Below are positions 1 to 8,297 of a stretch of DNA of 64,000 bases, piece by piece. A program made the translations under genes and the position numbers. Source of the stretch: Acidobacteriota bacterium (lineage in GTDB: Bacteria; Acidobacteriota; Terriglobia; UBA7540); NCBI GenBank assembly GCA_021817045.1, contig JAKAWG010000006.1:50036-114035 (forward strand), in the 5' to 3' direction. Every line of letters starts with the position of its first letter. The stretch's first letter is position 1. A model generated the notes under the pieces. That model saw only the letters and a list, made by a program, of their open reading frames with translations, was not told the DNA's origin and did not search any database.

Positions 1-10
1 ATCAACTAAC

Positions 11-39
11 CGGCGACCTAGAGCCGCCGCTACACCACC
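11..39. repeat. Half of a GTAGCGGCG-type palindromic repeat
   Basis: The stretch carries the right arm CGCCGCTAC preceded by GGCGACCTAGAGC. It matches the right half of the complete element at 18956-19003 almost base for base and ends in CACCACC, like the ends of the copies at 25739 and 63393. The left arm lies outside the window or is lost. It sits just upstream of the GH3 gene. Confidence 0.6.
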
Positions 40-53
40 ATCAGGAGGCATTC

Positions 54-2414
54 ATGACAAGACGGGAGTTTGCATCAATGCTGGCCGCGGCCGGCATCAC
101 TTTAACGCGTGACCAGAAGGCGTCCGCGCAGGTCGGCGCGGGAACTGAGACCAAAGGGGCGGCGCGGAAGCCGGCAACGGCAAACGGCGCCGGCTACCGC
201 AATCCCAGCCTTCCCATCGAACAGCGCGCGGCGGATTTGTTGCCCCTGATGACGCTCGAGGAGAAAGTCGAGCAGTTGAGGGGCGGCCGCACCTCGATCT
301 ACGGCATTCTCGATCCGACAGGAAAGCTCACGGATCAAGACATTCAGGGCAATTTCCGGCAGATTTATGACATGCAGTCGCGCAAGACGCCTTACGATCA
401 GGCTGTCCTTCGGAACGCTCTGCAACGATACGCGGTGGAAAAGACGCGACTAGGCATCCCGCAGATTTTTCAGGATGAGGCGCTGCACGGCTATACGGCG
501 GCGGGCGCCACGAGTTTCCCCCAAGCGATTGCCTTGGGCAGCACTTGGGACCCCGACCTGCTCCAAAGAGTGTTCACCGCCGCGGCCGACGAAGCAGCGT
601 CGGCGGGGATCAACCAGGTTTTTGCTCCGGTTCTCAATCTGGCACGCGACCCGCGCTGGGGCCGGACCGAAGAAACCTACGGAGAGGATCCTCATTTAAT
701 TGCCCGCCTCAGCGTTGCAGCCATTAAGGGGTTGCAGGGGCAGAATTTCATGATTGACCGGCACCACGTGCTGTCTACCGCAAAACACTTTGCCGCTCTC
801 GGCCAGCCGTACGGCGGCCGCAACACAGCGCCGGCGAACTACTCGGAGCGCGTGCTGCGCGAAGCGTTCCTGGTACCGTTCCGCGCGGCGGTCGAAGAAG
901 CGCAGGTGGGAAGCGTAATGGCCGCCTACTGCGAGATCAACGGCGGCGTGCCCTGCCATATTAATCATTGGCTGTTGGAAGATATTTTGCGCGGCGAATG
1001 GAGATTTCGCGGCTACGTGACCTCAGACGGCGGCGGGCTCGAGATGCTGACCAACACGCATCACGTCGCCGCCGACTACGCCGGAGCAGCGCGTATGGCG
1101 CTCAAGGCCGGAGTTGATTACGACCGCTCGGAAGGCTCCGTCTATGCGACGTTAGCGGACCAGGTGCGTGCGGGCAAAATTCCGGAAAGCGAAGTGGACC
1201 GTGCCGTCGCGAGAATCCTGGCAACAAAGTTCCGCCTGGGCCTGTTCGAAAACCCCTACGTGGATCCCGACTACGCTCAGCGAATCACCAACTGCGAAGC
1301 GCACCGCAAGCTGGCGCTTGAAGCCGCGCAGAAGGCTATCGTGCTCTTAAAGAATGAAAGCAGCCTGCTGCCGCTCGACTTGAAGAAATTCAAGACCATT
1401 GCCGTGATCGGCCCGGACGCAGCCGCCGTACACCTGGGCGGTTACAGCCGGCCGCCGGGCGGCCCGGGCGTCAGCATTTTGGAAGGCATTCGCGAACGCG
1501 CTGGGTCATCAGCTCGCGTGGTCTACGCCGAAGGTTGCCAAATCACGGTCGAGGCGGATGGCAAAGTCGAACTCCCCAATCCAAGAACCCAGAGAGCAAG
1601 CATCCGCGCCGCGGCCGAGGTCGCGCGCAAAGCGGATGTAGCCATTCTGGTCCTCGGGGGCAATGAAGCCACATGCCATGAGGCGGGAATAGACTTCCCG
1701 GGCGACCGGGCTTCGCTCGACATGACTGGCCTTCAAACGCAGTTGGTCCGCTCGGTCGTAGAAACTGGAACTCCCACAGTGGTCTTCTTAATTAATGGCC
1801 GGCCGCTTTCCATCAACTACGTGGCCGAACACGTGCCAGCCATTCTGGAAGGGTGGTACCTGGGCCAGGAAGGTGGCACAGCCGCAGCCCAAGTGCTCTT
1901 CGGTGATGTAAACCCCGGCGGAAAGCTGCCGATCACCTTTCCGCGCTCAGTGGGCGAGTTGCCGGCTTACTACTACCACAAACCTTCGGCTAACGTGCCA
2001 TACCTTTTCGAGAAGCGAGGCCCGCTTTTCGCTTTTGGCCACGGCCTAAGCTACACCACCTTCAAGTTTTCCAACTTCAGCTTGTCGCACGCTCGAATCG
2101 CTTCCGAGGGCGAGACAACCGTCAGCGTCGATGTGACCAATACAGGCGCGCGCGAAGGTGACGAGGTGGCGCAACTTTATATCCGGGACAAGGTCAGCAG
2201 TGTGACACGGCCAGTCAGGGAGCTGAGGGGGTTTCGGAGGATTCATTTGAAGCCGGGCGAGACGCAGATGGTTCATTTCAAGCTGACGCCCGCCGAGCTT
2301 GGATTTTACGACGTGGACATGCACTGGGTTGTGGAACCAGGCACGTTCGACATCATGGCCGGTTCGAGTTCCGTGCCCTCGATCAGCGCCTCGCTGGAGG
2401 TCGTTTCAGCCTAA
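54..2414 (+). CDS. Glycoside hydrolase family 3 beta-glucosidase/xylosidase, exported
   Basis: This 786-residue protein should release glucose or xylose from the non-reducing ends of plant oligosaccharides in the periplasm. It begins MTRREF followed by a weakly hydrophobic, Ala-rich stretch ending in SAQ, which looks like a Tat-type leader. The GH3 N-terminal barrel spans about 70-390 with KHFAALGQPYGG and the nucleophile motif YVTSDGGG (Asp325). The alpha/beta sandwich covers about 430-650 and an FnIII-like domain about 690-775. The length is normal for the BglX/XylA-type subgroup. The start has AGGAGGC upstream. Substrate specificity cannot be read from sequence. It precedes another secreted hydrolase, suggesting a polysaccharide-use region. 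Confidence 0.93.
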   Translation: MTRREFASMLAAAGITLTRDQKASAQVGAGTETKGAARKPATANGAGYRNPSLPIEQRAADLLPLMTLEEKVEQLRGGRTSIYGILDPTGKLTDQDIQGNFRQIYDMQSRKTPYDQAVLRNALQRYAVEKTRLGIPQIFQDEALHGYTAAGATSFPQAIALGSTWDPDLLQRVFTAAADEAASAGINQVFAPVLNLARDPRWGRTEETYGEDPHLIARLSVAAIKGLQGQNFMIDRHHVLSTAKHFAALGQPYGGRNTAPANYSERVLREAFLVPFRAAVEEAQVGSVMAAYCEINGGVPCHINHWLLEDILRGEWRFRGYVTSDGGGLEMLTNTHHVAADYAGAARMALKAGVDYDRSEGSVYATLADQVRAGKIPESEVDRAVARILATKFRLGLFENPYVDPDYAQRITNCEAHRKLALEAAQKAIVLLKNESSLLPLDLKKFKTIAVIGPDAAAVHLGGYSRPPGGPGVSILEGIRERAGSSARVVYAEGCQITVEADGKVELPNPRTQRASIRAAAEVARKADVAILVLGGNEATCHEAGIDFPGDRASLDMTGLQTQLVRSVVETGTPTVVFLINGRPLSINYVAEHVPAILEGWYLGQEGGTAAAQVLFGDVNPGGKLPITFPRSVGELPAYYYHKPSANVPYLFEKRGPLFAFGHGLSYTTFKFSNFSLSHARIASEGETTVSVDVTNTGAREGDEVAQLYIRDKVSSVTRPVRELRGFRRIHLKPGETQMVHFKLTPAELGFYDVDMHWVVEPGTFDIMAGSSSVPSISASLEVVSA

Positions 2415-2667
2415 GTTCAGCGCGCAGCCACGGCGCCGGGTTTGTACCGTGGGTTTTTCTGCGCCGCGACTTGCCCACGTCCGCTATCACAGGCCGAAAT
2501 TCGTCCGCCGTCAGAGGAGCGGGTGTGCGGCGAAAATTGACTGAGGCAATCATGACTCGATCCACGGTGAACAAACGGTGGACGCGTGACACGGGCCGAT
2601 TTCGTATACCCAAAAATCTACGGCACAAACCGGCGCCGCGACTACCCGCTTCGGTTTGACTTTGTAG

Positions 2668-2710
2668 CGGTGGGCTTCACGCCGCCAGGCGTGGCCGGGC
2701 CCGCCCACCG
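2668..2710. repeat. Nested palindromic repeat
   Basis: The outer stem CGGTGGGC (2668-2675) pairs with GCCCACCG (2703-2710). Inside it, CACGCC (2678-2683) pairs with GGCGTG (2688-2693) around a GCCA loop. The left flank GTAGCGG resembles the other GTAGCG-type elements in this window. There is no T-run, so it is not an ordinary terminator. Confidence 0.6.
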
Positions 2711-2904
2711 ACCTTTTCTAAATTGGCCGCTTTGGATCGGCGACGTCGCATCATCGAGTCAATGGCGAAGCTCCGCTACGCGGCACGACGAAGAAGCTGA
2801 CAATTTCCTGAAAGCACTGTAGTTAGGTTCGTCTGATCTTCGGAAACGACCGAGTCGAAGACCTCTTTTCGGCCACCTTCAGACGGTTCCTGCCGGTCTT
2901 GGAA

Positions 2905-2946
2905 AAAAACTGTCTCACTTGTCTCACCTGTCTCCACTGTCTCATT
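2905..2946. repeat. GTCTCA microrepeat, copy 1
   Basis: Four imperfect units of a 6-base core GTCTCA/GTCTCC separated by three bases follow an A-run (AAAAACTGTCTCACTTGTC and onward). The block of about 42 bp recurs with two mismatches at 25060-25101 in an unrelated intergenic space. The function is unknown. Confidence 0.75.
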
Positions 2947-3084
2947 TGAGGGGTATAGAGTGTTTCTTGTCGCCGCCCGCCCGGCGATGTTTTGCTGCAG
3001 CCGGCCCGCCCCCGGTTGCCGCTCACCCGGTCCGATGGCTCGGGTGCTTTGAAACTGAATGCCGCTCCGCCGCTCGGCGCGGTG

Positions 3085-4536
3085 ATGCGCAAGCGGGGAT
3101 TTTGGAAGATGGTCCCTGATACGAGGAAGTTTCTCCCAGCTATATTGTTTCTGGCGCTCCTTCCGCTGACTGTTCGTGCCCAAGCGACAGTCACGATCAA
3201 TCTGGGTTCGACCGTTGGGACCAGCAACCCCGATGTGTTTGGGGGAAGTGACGCCGGCACCCTAGGTGCGTCTCAGATTTCGACACTGGCTAACGTGGGC
3301 ATGACCAACATTCGCGTGGATTACTGGATAAGCCGCACGGACGTAAACCAAATCGTTCCCGATACCATCACCCTATCACAGTATGATTCTGCGCTGGCGA
3401 GCGGATGTCCCTCGGGAAGCGTATGCGATCCGAGCACCTGGAATTGGCATCCGTCAACTCCGTGGGCAGGCTCAAACAGCGCCCAATTGAACATACTGGG
3501 CCTCATGTCATACGGCGTATCTTGGGACAGCGCAGGCTGCAATGGGATATGGTGCGGGCCACCAACCACTTCCGATGGCTGGACTGACTATGAAGACATT
3601 GTGAAGAAGATTTACCAGCATTATGGTCCCGTAAAGATGGTTGAAGTGTGGAACGAGCCGGACGGGAGTTGGTTCTGGCAGGTCAGTCCGTCCGACTATG
3701 CCACTTTGTACTACCACGTCGCTCAGGCCATCCGCAGCGTGGACAGCAAGGTGATGATCGGCGGTCCGGTAGCCTCCAGCCCCAGCGCCACCGACAGTTA
3801 CCTTGACGCCCTTCATGCAGACAGCAGCATACCTTCGAGCTGGATCAACTTTATCTCCTATCATAACTACGCCAGCAGCCCGACCGCCGAGACTGCCGCG
3901 GTGCGGGATTACGCACGGAACTATTGGCCTAACATTCCAGTCTACGTGACCGAGTGGAATGAGAGTTCCAGTTGCTCGTCCGCAACCGATCTGACTGGAG
4001 ATGCTTCCACTTCCGTGGGTTGGTTCGGTTCTCGCCTGATTAATCTGTTCTCGCTTGGTTTAGGCGCTGACTATTTTTCTACCGATCTTACCAGTGCGGG
4101 ATGCATCGCTTGGAATTATTCTTCGCAGACATTGCTTCCCAAGATGTATGTCTATTACCTCATGAACAAACAACTTGGATTGGGCAGCGGTGCCGCAAGC
4201 CTCAAGTCAACGTCCGTCAGTGGTTTGACAGACGCCGCAGGTGCAATTAATGCAGCGGGCGATCCAGTAGCAGTATTGGGGAATTACGGAAGCGCGCAAA
4301 ATGTCAGCGTGACCCTTACGGGTCTTGCCAATGGGACGTATTACCTCCAAACGTTCCTCGCCGACTACGGGAGCAACCACGCACAAAGTTCTGTAGAGAA
4401 GACGAATGTTTCCGTGACCAACGGGCAACTGACTCACACCGTTGCCATGACAGCCGATTCCACGGCTGGAGTCATTTTATATTCGATCGGATCGGCACTT
4501 GATCCTCCGACAGATTTAACTGCAACACCGCATTAG
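3085..4536 (+). CDS. Secreted glycoside hydrolase, clan GH-A (GH39-like)
   Basis: With a start at 3085 the product is 483 residues with a positively charged, hydrophobic leader ending VRAQA, so it should be exported. A TIM-barrel hydrolase of clan GH-A is shown by VEVWNEPDG (acid/base Glu191) and VTEWNESSS (nucleophile Glu290), the paired glutamates seen in GH39 xylosidase-like enzymes. A small beta domain follows at about 370-470. The frame stays open 93 bases further upstream, but that extension has no leader character. The protein stops at DPPTDLTATPH, a sequence that normally links to an FnIII or further repeat domain, so a C-terminal part may be lost. Substrate is unknown, probably a xylan- or arabinan-type glycan. 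Confidence 0.8.
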   Translation: MRKRGFWKMVPDTRKFLPAILFLALLPLTVRAQATVTINLGSTVGTSNPDVFGGSDAGTLGASQISTLANVGMTNIRVDYWISRTDVNQIVPDTITLSQYDSALASGCPSGSVCDPSTWNWHPSTPWAGSNSAQLNILGLMSYGVSWDSAGCNGIWCGPPTTSDGWTDYEDIVKKIYQHYGPVKMVEVWNEPDGSWFWQVSPSDYATLYYHVAQAIRSVDSKVMIGGPVASSPSATDSYLDALHADSSIPSSWINFISYHNYASSPTAETAAVRDYARNYWPNIPVYVTEWNESSSCSSATDLTGDASTSVGWFGSRLINLFSLGLGADYFSTDLTSAGCIAWNYSSQTLLPKMYVYYLMNKQLGLGSGAASLKSTSVSGLTDAAGAINAAGDPVAVLGNYGSAQNVSVTLTGLANGTYYLQTFLADYGSNHAQSSVEKTNVSVTNGQLTHTVAMTADSTAGVILYSIGSALDPPTDLTATPH

Positions 4537-4547
4537 AGGACGAATAG

Positions 4548-5297
4548 GTGAAGAGACTCCTTCCAATCGTAGCGCTTTCCCTTCTGTTTCCACTTGGATT
4601 GCAGGCACAGTCCGTGCCAGTAGACTGCTCAAGTGGGAGTTGCCGATGGGCGCAGTTCAGCGCGTCCCGCCCGACCCGGGACATTCGCTCGGACTCGCCC
4701 AGCGGATCGGGTGGTCCTTTGCTCTTGCAAGCACAGGGACCGCGAGGCCAGTGCCACCAATCGGGAATTGGAGAGGTCATACCAATAGGCGGGAACGGGG
4801 CCTGCCATGCCCTCAATCGGGAATTGGACAGAGGCGCCACCGGCCGGAAGTCCTCAAATCGGGAATTGGACGGCACCGGCTTCAATCCGCAATCGCGACG
4901 TTTCGCATACCGTAAGCCTTCTCCCAACGCAGAACGGCCACCCATTCGGGATGCGAGTCACAACTTCAACGCGTTCGTGGTGGAACCGAACTACAACGGC
5001 TCCTGGGGCACGGTCACGGAAACCGTCGGACGCAACTCTCTCCGCGGCCCGGGCTTCTTTCAGTGGGATTTCTCCTTGATGAAGAACTTCCACGTCACCG
5101 AGAGGGTGACCTCGCAATTCCGGACTGATATTTTCAACTTGTTGAACCGCCCGAATTTCTACCAACTCGACGGCGGCATCTGCACGGGCAATCCCAACTT
5201 CGGCAAGGTCGGCCAAACAGTCGCCGACGGGCTGGGAACCCAGGTCGGCACGGGGACTGCGCGGCAGGTTCAGCTTGCCCTGAAGCTGCTCTTCTAA
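4548..5297 (+). pseudogene. Decayed TonB-dependent receptor: signal peptide joined to C-terminal barrel end
   Basis: The frame is open for 249 codons but is not a normal protein. Residues 1-21 form a signal peptide ending LQAQ. Residues about 30-120 are low-information sequence containing three copies of an ATCGGGAATTGGA repeat. From about residue 125 the text becomes the classic end of an acidobacterial Cna-B/TonB-dependent receptor: GRNSLRGPGFFQWDFSL, then FNLLNRPNF and a final ARQVQLALKLLF, where the terminal Phe serves barrel assembly. Intact receptors of this kind usually approach 1000 residues, so the plug and most of the barrel are missing. It lies 11 bases after the GH-A gene and 3 bases before the next start. 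Confidence 0.75.
4757..4871 (+). repeat. Three copies of ATCGGGAATTGGA
   Basis: Near-identical 13-15 base units lie at 4758-4771, 4815-4828 and 4857-4870, spaced 57 and 42 bases apart, inside the decayed receptor gene. The unequal spacers do not resemble each other, so it is neither a CRISPR array nor a clean tandem repeat. The unit itself is a partial palindrome around GAATT. Confidence 0.65.
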
Positions 5298-5300
5298 GAA

Positions 5301-6506
5301 ATGATCGCTTCCGTCAGGCGCTCGCACGCGTTAACAGCCGCCGGCATTGGGCTGTTGTTTTTGACCGTCTTCTTAGGCGGCGGATGCGGCTCCCAGCATG
5401 CGAGCGCAGCACCCCGAAGTCTTCCAGGCGCTTGGTTTCCTTATCAACAAGGCTGGCTCGGCGGTGACGGGGCTTATTCGATACCGCTCGGTGGAGACCG
5501 CAGCCTTTGGATTTTCGGGGACACCTTAACTGGCGCCGCGACCGCAACCTCCCGCAAACAAGCAACGGGATTTACCCACAACTCGATCGCGATCTCGACG
5601 TGCCCACTCCGGCGTGACTGTACCTTCCGCTACTACTGGGCAGGGATGAACACCTCAAAGCCCAAGCCAGTCTTTTCTGCCAAAGGAAGCGACTGGTACT
5701 GGCCAATGGATGGCTTCGTCTATCACGGGACACTCTATGAAGCGCTGATGCAAATGCACGCGACCGGCGCCGGGGGTGCGTCTGGATTCGCTTATAGTGG
5801 CGTTCAACTGGCTTCCATCAAGAATTACACTGCACCGCCAAGCCGATGGTCCGTGAGCTATCAAAAGCTCAATACAGGAGGAACTGCGATTCCCGGAGTG
5901 TCTATCGTCGTGCGGGAAGGGCCCGACGGGAATCCGGACCCTTCCAATCCTCACGGAGCCAACTACGCCTATTTCTTCTCTCTCGTCGGAAATAAAAGGA
6001 TCTCGAAGCACCTGGCCCTGCTTCGCCTGCTGCTCAGCGAGCTCGCTCGGGCCGCGCGCCCTGGAAACGCCCCTTGGGAATATCTCACGTCAGGCGCAAC
6101 CTGGCGGCCTTGGCCAAAGGACGATACGGCCCTGCCGAGCGATAATGCCGCAGTGCTCAAGCCTGGCGCGAGTGAGATGACGATTCGCTATCACAGATTC
6201 ACGAATCAGTGGATCGCAGTTTTTCCGGTTGGGATGGCGAAAGCGGCTTACTACTGCATTTCACCGCCAATCAAGGGTCCTGGGGGACCACCCGAGAAGC
6301 TTTATGCCTATCCTGAGATGAAGTCCCCGAATCCTAACTACACTCGCCATGTTTTCTGCTACGTGGCCAGAGAGCATATCGAGCTTGAAGCTCCCGGCCA
6401 GATCTTCTTTACTTACGCGTGCAACTCCACACAGGAAAAAGAAATCATCGACAACATGAATCTGTATCACCCCGTCGTGGTCACCCGGCCGCTGCCCCAC
6501 CGGTGA
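5301..6506 (+). CDS. Lipoprotein with DUF4185/DUF5005-like propeller fold (tentative)
   Basis: The 401-residue product starts with a hydrophobic leader and lipobox FLGGGC, so the mature protein should be lipid-anchored at Cys29 or close by. Downstream, WLGGDGAYSIPLGGDRSLW and IFGDT resemble the first blades of DUF4185/DUF5005-type proteins, which adopt a beta-propeller related to GH43/GH117 hydrolases. No catalytic triad could be assigned by eye. The start lies 3 bases after the receptor fragment, so the two may have been one transcription unit. Its place behind a secreted hydrolase suggests a role in glycan binding or cleavage; that is inference. Confidence 0.6.
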   Translation: MIASVRRSHALTAAGIGLLFLTVFLGGGCGSQHASAAPRSLPGAWFPYQQGWLGGDGAYSIPLGGDRSLWIFGDTLTGAATATSRKQATGFTHNSIAISTCPLRRDCTFRYYWAGMNTSKPKPVFSAKGSDWYWPMDGFVYHGTLYEALMQMHATGAGGASGFAYSGVQLASIKNYTAPPSRWSVSYQKLNTGGTAIPGVSIVVREGPDGNPDPSNPHGANYAYFFSLVGNKRISKHLALLRLLLSELARAARPGNAPWEYLTSGATWRPWPKDDTALPSDNAAVLKPGASEMTIRYHRFTNQWIAVFPVGMAKAAYYCISPPIKGPGGPPEKLYAYPEMKSPNPNYTRHVFCYVAREHIELEAPGQIFFTYACNSTQEKEIIDNMNLYHPVVVTRPLPHR

Positions 6507-6587
6507 GGACGCATCGTCATTCTGAACGGTCCATGAGCCTTCAGCCCGCTGATTGCGGCTGAAAACCAGCGTCGCAGAAAATTTCCC

Positions 6588-6626
6588 TTGACAATCTCAA
6601 ATAATTAGTATTAATTGTTTAGTATG
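6588..6626 (+). promoter_or_regulatory. blaI promoter with direct-repeat operator, possibly leaderless
   Basis: A perfect -35 TTGACA lies at 6588-6593, followed by an AT-rich stretch; the hexamer TTAATT at 6611-6616 has 17-bp spacing. Two identical heptamers TTAGTAT (6605-6611 and 6619-6625) lie 14 bp apart, the second running into the ATG at 6624. A start site near 6622-6624 would give an mRNA with almost no leader, and no Shine-Dalgarno sequence precedes the ATG. The repeats are a good candidate for the BlaI self-operator. Confidence 0.55.
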
Positions 6627-6998
6627 AGAGCGCCAAGCCGGACACTCACGGAACAGGAACTCGAGATCATGAAAATCATCTGGCGGTTAGAGCGTGCAAC
6701 GGTGCGCGACGTGTACGAGGCTTTGCGAGAGCGCCGCAAGATCGCCTATACGACCGTCATGACCATGATGAACATTCTGGAGGGGAAGAAATATCTCAAA
6801 AAGCGGACCGCGGAGCGAGCTTTCGTGTATCAGGCTACACGGCCGCGCAGCGAAGTGATCAGGGCTATGGTGGGGGATTTCGTGGACCGAGTTTTCAACG
6901 GCTCCGCAGAACCACTTCTTGTACATCTTGTCCAGGATCGCCGGTTATCGCAAAAGGACCTTAAGAAGATCGCGCGAGCGATTCGAGAGGGCGACTGA
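6624..6998 (+). CDS. blaI: BlaI/MecI/CopY-family transcriptional repressor
   Basis: The 124-residue product is a winged-helix repressor of the BlaI/MecI type. Residues about 8-75 hold the DNA-binding domain (LTEQELEIMKIIWRL, then VRDVYEAL and YTTVMTMMNILEGKKYL), and the rest forms the dimerisation helix region. In characterised relatives the partner BlaR1 protease triggers repressor cleavage. Here the partner gene overlaps the stop (TGATG), so the two are translationally coupled. A TTG codon three codons upstream is less likely as start because it would sit within the -10 region. Confidence 0.92.
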   Translation: MRAPSRTLTEQELEIMKIIWRLERATVRDVYEALRERRKIAYTTVMTMMNILEGKKYLKKRTAERAFVYQATRPRSEVIRAMVGDFVDRVFNGSAEPLLVHLVQDRRLSQKDLKKIARAIREGD

Positions 6999-8278
6999 TG
7001 TACACGCTCTGGCTGGCAGACCTCGCATCGTACTGGCTCCAGGTGGCCGCACTGGTTGCGGCGGGAAGCTCTGCGGCCGCGTTGTTGCGCCTTCGAGAGC
7101 CCCGTGTGGCGCTTGCGTATTGGCAGGGGCTGCTGGCAGCGTGCCTGCTGCTTCCCGCCGTCCAGCCCTGGCAGCGCGTGGCAGCAGTCTCGGCGCGCAG
7201 CACCGTGACCACCATCTTCCGTATCGCCGGTGGAGTCAGCGAGTCGCCTGCGCTCTTATCTCCGCTCGGAACTTGGGTTTTATTGGTGCTGGCGGCGGGT
7301 GTGGCGCTGGGGTTGCTACGCCTGGCGTTAGGGCTTGCCAGGCTCAACCGTTATCGGCGAGAGGCACGCCCGATCGTTCCCCTGCCGAAGGCGATCCGCG
7401 AGGCACAGGCACTTGTGGGCGTTGCGCCGGCATTCTATTTCTCCGAGCGTGCGAGCGTGCCGGTCACATTCGGCTGGCGAATTCCTGCGGTGATCCTGCC
7501 GGAGCGGTTCGAGGGTATGGCCGAGGGTCAGCAGCGCGCCATCGCGTGCCACGAACTGCTGCACGTGGCGAGGCACCACTGGCTGGTGAATCTCATGGAG
7601 GAACTCGCCCGGACGCTCTTCTGGTTTCAACCCGCCGTGTGGTGGCTGGTGGGAAACATCCGGCTCAGCCGCGAGCAGGTGGTGGACCGCGCCGTGGTGG
7701 AACTGACCGGGGCGCACAAGCCATATCTGCACGCCCTGCTTGAAATGGCAGGCGCTGCAAGCACCGAGCCCCTGTCGGCGCCGCTTTTCCTGAATGAAAA
7801 TCAGTTGCCGCAGCGCGTCGCGCTGCTGGTTAAGGAGGTTCGTATGTCCAGGTCGAGGCTCATTGCATCGTTGTTGACCGCATTGGCCGCGCTCGTGGTG
7901 GCGGGTGGGTTGGCTGTGCGCGCTTTCCCGCTCACGGTTGCGGCGAAGCCTATCGCCGCGCCAGTTTTGACATCTAAAGGCATCGGAAAGGTTTATAAAG
8001 CAGGGGGCAAAGTGAAGGCTCCAGTTCTCATCTACCATGTTGCTCCTGCGTATCCACCCGCGGAGAAAAAGGCGAAAATTCAGGGAACTGATGTCCTATG
8101 GGCGGTGATCAATGCGAAGGGCCATGTCGTAAGTGTGGGTGTGATAAAGTCATTGCGGCCCGATTTCGACGAGGTTGCCGAGAAAGCCATACGCAGATGG
8201 AGGTTTAAGCCTGCCACCCGCAATGGCAAGGCGGTGGCGGTAAAGATAATGATCGAAACCACTTTCCGCTTGTTCTAA
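6998..8278 (+). CDS. blaR1: BlaR1-type M56 metalloprotease with C-terminal TonB domain
   Basis: This 426-residue inner-membrane protein has N-terminal membrane helices and an M56 peptidase domain with the zinc motif HELLH (in IACHELLHVARHHW). A further hydrophobic helix follows (IASLLTALAALVVAGGLAV). The end is not a penicillin-binding sensor: residues about 345-426 (PAYPPAEKKAKIQGT to RRWRFKPATRNG) are a TonB C-terminal domain. By family knowledge M56 proteases sense a periplasmic signal and inactivate BlaI. A TonB domain as output or sensor is recurrent in Acidobacteriota, but its ligand is unknown. It overlaps blaI by one base. Confidence 0.88.
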   Translation: MYTLWLADLASYWLQVAALVAAGSSAAALLRLREPRVALAYWQGLLAACLLLPAVQPWQRVAAVSARSTVTTIFRIAGGVSESPALLSPLGTWVLLVLAAGVALGLLRLALGLARLNRYRREARPIVPLPKAIREAQALVGVAPAFYFSERASVPVTFGWRIPAVILPERFEGMAEGQQRAIACHELLHVARHHWLVNLMEELARTLFWFQPAVWWLVGNIRLSREQVVDRAVVELTGAHKPYLHALLEMAGAASTEPLSAPLFLNENQLPQRVALLVKEVRMSRSRLIASLLTALAALVVAGGLAVRAFPLTVAAKPIAAPVLTSKGIGKVYKAGGKVKAPVLIYHVAPAYPPAEKKAKIQGTDVLWAVINAKGHVVSVGVIKSLRPDFDEVAEKAIRRWRFKPATRNGKAVAVKIMIETTFRLF

Positions 8279-8297
8279 AGCCCGACTTAGCTGCCTT

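Larger units (their letters stand above)
2415..3084. other. 670-bp gene-free stretch with two repeat elements
   Basis: No convincing gene is seen between the GH3 gene and the next hydrolase. Short open frames here lack family resemblance and ribosome sites. The stretch holds a nested hairpin at 2668-2710 and a GTCTCA microrepeat at 2905-2946, both described separately. Confidence 0.6.

Noticed and set aside
4757..4871. Possible CRISPR-like array
   Set aside because: Only three short repeats with unequal spacing of 57 and 42 bases inside an open frame, and no cas genes.
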